Origin: Cyclobacteriaceae bacterium
GTDB taxonomy: Bacteria > Bacteroidota > Bacteroidia > Cytophagales > Cyclobacteriaceae
Length of the DNA: 6,021 nt
Assembly: GCA_015492915.1 (NCBI GenBank)
Contig: WGED01000525.1
Coordinates: forward strand, 1-6,021
Direction: 5' to 3'
Shown: positions 1 to 4,514 of the stretch, piece by piece
Layout: each line of letters opens with the position of its first letter
Position numbering within the stretch: position 1 is the stretch's first letter
The notes under the pieces: model-generated
Database searches by the model: none
What the model was told of the DNA's origin: nothing
Seen by the model: only the letters and a program-made list of their open reading frames with translations
Position numbers and translations under genes: made by a program

Positions 1-118
1 ATATGCAATTTGAGATTGGCGATTAGCGATCCAAAAAATCTTAAATCTTAAATCGCCCGTCTGCTATCGCAGATTAATATAGCAGATCCAGTCATCCGTC
101 TCCCGTCTTCCGACTTCC
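1..118. repeat. 118-bp direct repeat, copy 1
   Basis: These bases match 376-493 base for base; the copies diverge at 119 (g) versus 494 (a). The element holds three parts: an AT-rich part with a tandem heptamer AAATCTT at 36-54, an inverted repeat TCTGCTAT/ATAGCAGA (60-67 and 79-86, 11-nt loop) with a competing smaller hairpin TCTGC/GCAGA inside it, and a pyrimidine-rich end. The copy starts at the first base of the window, so its true left limit is unknown. Confidence 0.95.
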
Positions 119-121
119 GGT
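95..121. repeat. Pyrimidine-rich short-unit repeat, block 1
   Basis: Built from ccgtctcccgtcttc (96-110) followed by cgacttcc. The 15-mer recurs at 268-282 and 471-485. Read on the minus strand the unit is purine-rich, with GGAAG, TCGGAAG and ACGGGAG steps. It forms the right end of the first 118-bp copy. Confidence 0.8.
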
Positions 122-133
122 TCTTACATCAAC

Positions 134-160
134 AGACCCTTCGCTAGCGCTCTGGGTGAC
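134..160. repeat. REP-like imperfect palindrome
   Basis: ACCC at 136-139 pairs with GGGT at 154-157 around the perfect palindrome CGCTAGCG at 142-149, with unequal internal loops of 2 and 4 nt. From memory, sequences of the form CACCCTGAGCGAAGCGAAGGGT are common dispersed intergenic elements in environmental bacterial genomes, and the minus strand here closely resembles that form. Only one copy is in the window, so the repeat status is inferred. Confidence 0.45.
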
Positions 161-190
161 GTTACATTTGCTTTTAATTGTTATCCAACA

Positions 191-311
191 CCCTCTTCTG
201 TCTCCCGTCTTCAGTCTCCCGACACCGGACACCCGTCTTCCGACTTCCAGCTTCGAGCTATTTTCTTCCGTCTCCCGTCTTCGGTTTCCTGACTTCCCGC
301 TTCTAACTTCG
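191..311. repeat. Pyrimidine-rich short-unit repeat, block 2
   Basis: A run of degenerate 6-8-bp steps (tctcccg, tcttccg, acttccag, cttcgagc). A 28-bp piece at 232-259 recurs exactly at 477-504, and the 15-mer ttccagcttcgagct at 245-259 recurs at 490-504 and 518-532. agcttcgagct is itself a small palindrome (AGCT, TCG loop, AGCT). The strand bias is extreme: the plus strand is almost entirely pyrimidine. Confidence 0.85.
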
Positions 312-375
312 AGCATTGAGATTATGAAAAATCATTGAAAATCCATGGACAGAAGTATGTGAAGGCTGATTTGCG

Positions 376-493
376 ATATGCAATTTGAGATTGGCGATTA
401 GCGATCCAAAAAATCTTAAATCTTAAATCGCCCGTCTGCTATCGCAGATTAATATAGCAGATCCAGTCATCCGTCTCCCGTCTTCCGACTTCC
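376..493. repeat. 118-bp direct repeat, copy 2
   Basis: Identical to 1-118 at an offset of 375 bp, with the same internal inverted repeat at 435-442 and 454-461. It is preceded by gatttgcg (368-375) and continues on the right into the pyrimidine-rich units that reach the end of the BNR gene. Complete identity in non-coding DNA suggests recent duplication, conversion between copies, or constraint. Confidence 0.95.
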
Positions 494-534
494 AGCTTCG
501 AGCTTCATGCTTCCCGCTTCCAGCTTCGAGCTCC
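469..534. repeat. Pyrimidine-rich short-unit repeat, block 3, adjoining the BNR gene stop
   Basis: Same unit family as block 2, with exact 15-mer copies at 490-504 and 518-532. The last recognisable unit ends at 532, three bases from the stop codon of the BNR gene at 535-537, so the array forms the immediate 3' untranslated region of the operon mRNA, where it is purine-rich. Confidence 0.85.
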
Positions 535-1890
535 CTACTCCCCTTTTACCCAACTCACGGGGAAGGAAGCATATTTGATGGTTTTGGAATGTACCCTTTC
601 TACATCTCTGCGGTGGAAGCTGTACACGACATGGATCATCCCGTCATTACCTTGAATTATGGCCGGGTAATGGCTCGATGCGGCTTTTTCGCCCCGGTCA
701 TCATGCTCGAGCCTTTTTTTCCATTTCCATGTTTTGCCTTCATCATCGGAAATGGCAACTGTCAGGTCCCACCGCCCGTTTTCCAGGTCATTGTAAACCA
801 TGATCCATTCGCCGGTGCTCAGGTTTGTCATGTCGAATCCGGCGCCTGGGTTGGGTATGTCTGTGTCCTTCGCGATAGTCCATGTGAGCCCCCCGTCTTC
901 CGACCAGGTTTGCTGCATACGTTGAGGCGGCGGGCCGTTATCACGAAGATAAGCCGTGAGCCTTCCGTCGCGTGCAATGCCGATGGTGGGCTGGATACCG
1001 ATGCCTCCGATCACGGGATTGCTGAACTGCCACGTCTTCCCGAGATCGTCGGTGATAGCAAAAAGTGAACAATTAAACCCGTCGGAGTACAAAGGCACGA
1101 TAATACGGTCGCTGATGATGACCGCCTTGTTTTTGGTCTGCCAGCCGATTCGCCGTGTAAGAGGATAACCCAGTTTCGCATCGACAGTTTTATCTCCTTC
1201 CTTCAGCCTGCCTTTCCTCACCATATTCCTGCCCGCTGCCAGACTGTCAACATCATGCTTGTATTTTTCCCATAATTTCATGAGAAACGGATGTTTTTCT
1301 TCTGGAAATGTTGGCAACAGCTCCTCCTTGAGATATTCCTCATACTCCGCCAGTTGCTTGCGTACACCCTCCACAAAGCGATCGCCGGGTTGAATGCCCC
1401 GCTCGGTTTTATCACCCGGCTTTACGAAGAGTACATCCTGCCATGCCCAGACAGGCGCCCCGGGCTTATCGTAATCCTCACTGATACGGTACATGGGGAT
1501 GGCGGTATCCCATTGATTGGCGAGCACGGGATACCACATGAGCCAGAGGCGATTTTTCGTGTCGAGAAACATCATGGGGTTAACATCGGGAAAGCCGGGA
1601 ATATCTGCCATCAGAAAAGGCTCCGACCATACGGTATCACCCGCTTCCAATCTGGCACCCATTATGCGCACGTCGTCGGCCCAGCGCTCACCGGAACCCT
1701 GAAACCATGCAGCCAGCAGGTCGCCGCCGGGGAGTTCCACAATCGTAGGCCCATGGACATGCTCATGCTGCAGTGGAAAAATTATACTGGCGTGAAATCC
1801 GGTCGGTCGTTTTTCTCCTTTTCCAAGAGAATCACATCCCGTCATCATCAGTGATGTGCTTACCAAAAACCATAAAACCACCTGCTTCAT
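535..1890 (-). CDS. BNR/Asp-box (sialidase-fold) lipoprotein, non-canonical
   Basis: This is a 451-residue protein with a lipoprotein signal (Cys at 19 in MTGC). It carries three clear Asp-boxes, the beta-propeller turn motif SxDxGxxW: TDDLGKTW 280-287, SEDGGLTW 330-337 and SDDEGKTW 381-388. The start of the mature domain (HVHGPTIVELPGGDLLAAWF, 44-63) is typical of the BNR_2 group that is often annotated as exo-sialidase. I do not see the RIP/FRIP arginine motif of proven sialidases, so sialidase activity is unsupported. It may be another glycosidase or a glycan-binding propeller. Residues about 157-245 form a charged, probably helical insertion in the propeller. Start choice: ATG 1890 gives a compact signal after an A-rich leader. 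ATG 1926, in frame, overlaps the previous stop as ATGA and would add 12 residues (MIRNVFNYKSIK), so translational coupling from there is possible. It is the last gene of the operon; its TAG stop lies next to the repeat array. Confidence 0.88.
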   Translation of the reverse strand: MKQVVLWFLVSTSLMMTGCDSLGKGEKRPTGFHASIIFPLQHEHVHGPTIVELPGGDLLAAWFQGSGERWADDVRIMGARLEAGDTVWSEPFLMADIPGFPDVNPMMFLDTKNRLWLMWYPVLANQWDTAIPMYRISEDYDKPGAPVWAWQDVLFVKPGDKTERGIQPGDRFVEGVRKQLAEYEEYLKEELLPTFPEEKHPFLMKLWEKYKHDVDSLAAGRNMVRKGRLKEGDKTVDAKLGYPLTRRIGWQTKNKAVIISDRIIVPLYSDGFNCSLFAITDDLGKTWQFSNPVIGGIGIQPTIGIARDGRLTAYLRDNGPPPQRMQQTWSEDGGLTWTIAKDTDIPNPGAGFDMTNLSTGEWIMVYNDLENGRWDLTVAISDDEGKTWKWKKRLEHDDRGEKAASSHYPAIIQGNDGMIHVVYSFHRRDVERVHSKTIKYASFPVSWVKGE

Positions 1891-1922
1891 TTTTATTGAT
1901 TTATAATTGAAAACATTCCTTA

Positions 1923-3341
1923 TCATTTTCCAGACCCGTCGCCATAAAAACTCTCCTCTCCTACTTTGGATTCTATTTCATTCAGTATGAAGGGATACCT
2001 GATCACCTTACCGTATTCACCATAATCCAGCAGATTGATATTGGCCGGGATATCCATCAGGTTGACCTCCGTCAGGGCCTCCACCTCCTGATCATAAACT
2101 GTGAGTGTGTCTTTCTCACCGTAGGTAGCGCTGATCACGGTATAAATGCTGAGCCTGTCCGGCAAGTCTCCCTCTTCGGGCATTACATGAACCCACTTGA
2201 TCTGATTGAGGCTGGCACTTTTGATCGTCCACGGCTTGTCATCGTCATTAGGTCTCGGATGAGCCCCCCAACTGCCCTCGCCCATGAAAATCGTGCCTTT
2301 TTCATCATCGCGCACATAGCCCATATAGGAGTCTGCCGCAGTGCTGTCGGGGCGCAGCGGATAGGTGATCTTGCTCAGATGAGTATCGCCATCGATTGAT
2401 ATATCCAGACCGTAGTCATAGAATAATTGTGCCCAAGCGTTGTACTCTTCGGGGTGTTCACCCTTGCTCGTGGTGTGAGGCCAGATCGGTTTATGATACG
2501 CTGCAATTTTAAAGGTAAAATCCCTGTGTTTTTTCAGATCGTTTTCCAACCAGTCTCTTTGCTCTCCATTAACTCCCACTGATGAATTTAGTGTAATAAC
2601 ATGAAAAAAATCACCGCCGAAAGAGAGCGAATAATAAATTTTCGAAGAGTCATTCTGTTGATATGGCGCATTGAAAATATAGTTCAGGTTGGCCTGATCG
2701 CCGTTTTCATGATTGCCGTGCACCGGCACGATCGGTATCATCCTGCCGTCAGAGGTCGTGACGTATTTCTGCCAATCATCCAGCCAAAGATGCCAGCGCC
2801 CGGCGTCGGTGCCGTTGCCACTGCAAAAGTCTCCTGCATACAGAACGAACAGAGGTCTGAGCTTCGAAACAATCCTGTTCGTAGCCCTGCCGGCATCCAA
2901 CGGCTTGCCACTGCTCTTTGTATCGCCTCCTGCCACAAAAGTGAACGGCTCAGGCTTATCGGGTGCGGTGCGGAACCAGTAGCGGTCGCTCACTCCCGCA
3001 TCGTCTTTGATTACGAAATAATACGCTGTGCCGGGCGTCAGACCTGTCAGCTTTGCAAAATGTGTGTGCATATCGTACTTGTCGAGTACCCTGTCAGCCG
3101 TTTTGGAGCCTTCATACTTCCAGAATTTTCTGCCGTGATCCTTTGTCCCGTACATCACCACAGGATTGGTATCAGCCTGTATCTGATTCCATGCCACGGT
3201 GATCGTTGCTGTAGGATCATCGGTCCACACCAGCCTGTATTTGTCCGATGATGCTTTGGTTTCAGGCGCCTGCTTACACCCCTGAAATGCCAGGCCCGAT
3301 ATCAATAAAATGGCTATAACGCTCAGCGCTTTTGTTTTCAT
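1923..3341 (-). CDS. Purple-acid-phosphatase-like metallophosphoesterase lipoprotein with N-terminal FN3-like domain
   Basis: This is a 472-residue protein. Residues 1-22 form a lipoprotein signal ending in AFQGC. About 35-127 is a fibronectin-III-like domain (ITVAWN, LTPGTAYYF, YWFRTAP), the domain normally preceding the catalytic part in purple acid phosphatases. The catalytic domain begins at about 132 and carries GGD at 138-140, AGDF at 169-172, GNHE at 209-212, YHKP at 282-285 and GDTH at 318-321. The family pattern at the last site is GHxH, so the first His is replaced by Asp319. The usual Tyr ligand after the second GD is also not obvious. The likely reaction is phosphate-ester hydrolysis outside the cytoplasm; the substrate is unknown. 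ATG 3341 is preferred over the in-frame ATG at 3377 because the longer form puts 12 charged or polar residues before the signal and starts in a hairpin loop. The stop overlaps, or lies 32 bp before, the next gene's start. Confidence 0.92.
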   Translation of the reverse strand: MKTKALSVIAILLISGLAFQGCKQAPETKASSDKYRLVWTDDPTATITVAWNQIQADTNPVVMYGTKDHGRKFWKYEGSKTADRVLDKYDMHTHFAKLTGLTPGTAYYFVIKDDAGVSDRYWFRTAPDKPEPFTFVAGGDTKSSGKPLDAGRATNRIVSKLRPLFVLYAGDFCSGNGTDAGRWHLWLDDWQKYVTTSDGRMIPIVPVHGNHENGDQANLNYIFNAPYQQNDSSKIYYSLSFGGDFFHVITLNSSVGVNGEQRDWLENDLKKHRDFTFKIAAYHKPIWPHTTSKGEHPEEYNAWAQLFYDYGLDISIDGDTHLSKITYPLRPDSTAADSYMGYVRDDEKGTIFMGEGSWGAHPRPNDDDKPWTIKSASLNQIKWVHVMPEEGDLPDRLSIYTVISATYGEKDTLTVYDQEVEALTEVNLMDIPANINLLDYGEYGKVIRYPFILNEIESKVGEESFYGDGSGK

Positions 3342-3358
3342 TGTATTGGTTTTTTCAT
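3338..3358 (-). other. Possible six-codon leader minigene overlapping the phosphatase start
   Basis: ATG at 3358 opens a frame MKKPIQ whose TGA stop at 3340-3338 overlaps the phosphatase ATG at 3341 in an ATGA arrangement. A strong Shine-Dalgarno-like GGAGGG (3367-3362) sits 3 nt upstream, inside the hairpin 3' arm. The layout would allow coupled translation controlled by the hairpin. Such a short frame can arise by chance, and this organism's other starts do not show Shine-Dalgarno sites, so support is weak. Confidence 0.2.
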
Positions 3359-3361
3359 AAG

Positions 3362-3390
3362 CCCTCCAAGGGTTCATAACTCTTGGAGGG
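3362..3390 (-). other. Strong inverted repeat between deacetylase and phosphatase genes
   Basis: Nine perfect pairs (CCCTCCAAG 3362-3370 with CTTGGAGGG 3382-3390), then one mismatch, three more pairs and a 3-nt loop at 3375-3377. In the mRNA it begins 12 nt after the deacetylase stop. It is followed by CTTATGAAAAAACC, not by a U-tract, so I favour an mRNA-stability, processing or translation-control hairpin over an intrinsic terminator. Its 3' arm contains GGAGGG, a possible ribosome-binding sequence. Confidence 0.75.
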
Positions 3391-3402
3391 TTGGGTTATG
3401 GT

Positions 3403-4404
3403 TTATTTTTCCATTTTTTCAAACCGCTTCATAATCTCTTTCCAGTTGGTGAAGATAATGCCTTCATCCTCAAAGAATTTAATAAGATCAGGATCGGCAA
3501 ACATCTTTGCTTCCCACTCGCGCTGCTGCCATGACGCCGTGATGGTTTTTATATTATCGGTTTCTATCGAGGGGTGGAAAATGATCTCTGTGAGTCCCGC
3601 CGGCAATGATTTTATCAACTGTTTGAATGCTTCTACTTTATGCTCGTAAGTATCACCCTTGGGAGCACTGGTGAAAAAATCAAGCTTGGGCAATGTATAG
3701 CTTTCCATGAATTGAATCAGTTCATCTGAGACGGGATATCCGGATGCCTTGAAGTGTGCTGCAACAACCGAGTCCGACAGATTGATGGCATTGGCGGGTA
3801 TGCCGTATTCCATGGCAATCTTCAGAAACTCTTTGGCAAATTCCGGTGACCCGTACAAGGTGCCCATGTGGGTATCGATATGGTCCGGCTTATAGCCCAT
3901 CGCCAGGGATTTCTCGATCTGTGCCCTCACCTCTCTGGCTACTTCCTCGGGGGTGGCATGCTGTACAACCTGCGGCACTTCATGCCATAGTTTGCCCTCT
4001 TCATCGATAAGACCCGGTACATCCTCGGCAGGAGCTACAGGTCCCCATCTGTAAGTTTTCCACTCACTGGTCAGGGTGAGGTGCAATCCGACATCGATCC
4101 GGGGATGTGCTTTCGCCCATTCGATCATATCCTCAAACCATGGACACGGAGGCATGGCCGCAGCCGATTGGATATGGCCGTCGAGTAGTAGTTGCTTCAC
4201 CGCAATATTGGCTTCTTCACACATACCGGCGTCATCTGCATGGAGCATGATCACTTTTTTGCCGGCCGGATAGCCTAATTTCTCAGCCCAAGTGACCGGC
4301 TTTTTTGCCGTTTCCGTTTTGCCGGTATTTTCCTCCTTAGCTGCACATGATACAATAAAAAATAGCGTAAAAATCATAGTTGTCTGAAACATGAATTTTT
4401 TCAT
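3403..4404 (-). CDS. ChbG/YdjC-family carbohydrate deacetylase lipoprotein
   Basis: This is a 333-residue protein of the YdjC/ChbG family, metal-dependent deacetylases that remove N-acetyl groups from chitooligosaccharides and related sugars. I see HADDAG at 55-60, GLHLTLTSEW at 106-115, HIDTHMG at 175-181 and IIFHPS at 274-279. These are the Asp and His clusters expected for the metal site and catalysis, and all are intact. Characterised ChbG is cytoplasmic, but this protein starts with a lipoprotein signal (MKKFMFQ, hydrophobic core, FIVSC with Cys at 20), so it should act at the envelope. Cys is followed by AAKEE, which resembles the acidic surface-export signal described for Bacteroidota lipoproteins. 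I chose ATG 4404 because it places the signal peptide at the N-terminus. An in-frame ATG at 4494 would add 30 residues with no sign of a signal and would start inside the intergenic inverted repeat. There is no Shine-Dalgarno; the leader is AT-rich. The family call is firm and the substrate is not known. Confidence 0.93.
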   Translation of the reverse strand: MKKFMFQTTMIFTLFFIVSCAAKEENTGKTETAKKPVTWAEKLGYPAGKKVIMLHADDAGMCEEANIAVKQLLLDGHIQSAAAMPPCPWFEDMIEWAKAHPRIDVGLHLTLTSEWKTYRWGPVAPAEDVPGLIDEEGKLWHEVPQVVQHATPEEVAREVRAQIEKSLAMGYKPDHIDTHMGTLYGSPEFAKEFLKIAMEYGIPANAINLSDSVVAAHFKASGYPVSDELIQFMESYTLPKLDFFTSAPKGDTYEHKVEAFKQLIKSLPAGLTEIIFHPSIETDNIKTITASWQQREWEAKMFADPDLIKFFEDEGIIFTNWKEIMKRFEKMEK

Positions 4405-4455
4405 AATTGTAAAATTGATTTTTAAGTGGAAGTTTATTTTTAATAAATGCTCATT

Positions 4456-4502
4456 GCAGGAAGCCGGGACAAATCCGACATCCCGGACAGTCAATATCCT
4501 GC
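4456..4502 (-). other. Two-part inverted repeat between metallophosphoesterase and deacetylase genes
   Basis: The outer arms GCAGGA (4456-4461) and TCCTGC (4497-4502) enclose the inner arms CCGGGA (4464-4469) and TCCCGG (4481-4486) around an 11-nt loop. In the mRNA it begins 12 nt after the TAA of the upstream gene. No U-tract follows directly, so a terminator is unlikely. The rest of the 110-bp gap (4405-4455) is AT-rich leader; I found no convincing Bacteroidota promoter pair (TTTG and TAnnTTTG) there. Confidence 0.55.
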
Positions 4503-4514
4503 TCCGTACTTCAA

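Larger units (their letters stand above)
1..534. other. Non-coding repeat mosaic downstream of the operon
   Basis: I see no credible gene here. The open frames on both strands run through low-complexity repeat sequence and encode Arg/Ser/Thr-rich or Leu/Pro-rich peptides without recognisable domains or initiation context. The stretch is built from two identical 118-bp copies, pyrimidine-rich short units and a REP-like palindrome. The segment at about 312-375 is the only part with no repeat I recognise, and it is AT-rich. No intrinsic terminator with a U-tract is visible just after the last stop codon. Confidence 0.75.

Noticed and set aside
92..338. Short open frames on both strands
   Set aside because: They translate the degenerate repeat units, giving low-complexity peptides with no initiation signals.
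408..461. Intrinsic terminator for the operon (inverted repeat followed by TTTTTT on the minus strand)
   Set aside because: About 21 nt separate the stem from the T-run, and the stem is AT-rich with an 11-nt loop; it fits poorly.
1..493. Insertion sequence or transposon flanked by direct repeats
   Set aside because: The 257 bp between the two copies encode no transposase, and there are no terminal inverted repeats or target-site duplications that I can see.
88..534. CRISPR array
   Set aside because: Units are short, degenerate and contiguous, without regular spacers of constant length, and no cas genes are present.
589..1068. Plus-strand open frame of 159 codons
   Set aside because: It lies antisense within the BNR gene, which has clear Asp-boxes; the peptide has no recognisable domain.
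1291..1854. Plus-strand open frame of 187 codons
   Set aside because: Antisense to the BNR coding region; a shadow of its codon use.
2601..3251. Plus-strand open frame of 216 codons
   Set aside because: Antisense to the phosphatase gene, whose motifs are intact; no domain seen in the plus-strand product.
3342..3377. Extended N-terminus of the phosphatase from ATG 3377
   Set aside because: It would put a polar 12-residue leader before the signal peptide, and the ATG lies in the loop of a strong hairpin.
4405..4494. Extended N-terminus of the deacetylase from ATG 4494
   Set aside because: The extra 30 residues precede a complete lipoprotein signal and their DNA overlaps the intergenic inverted repeat.
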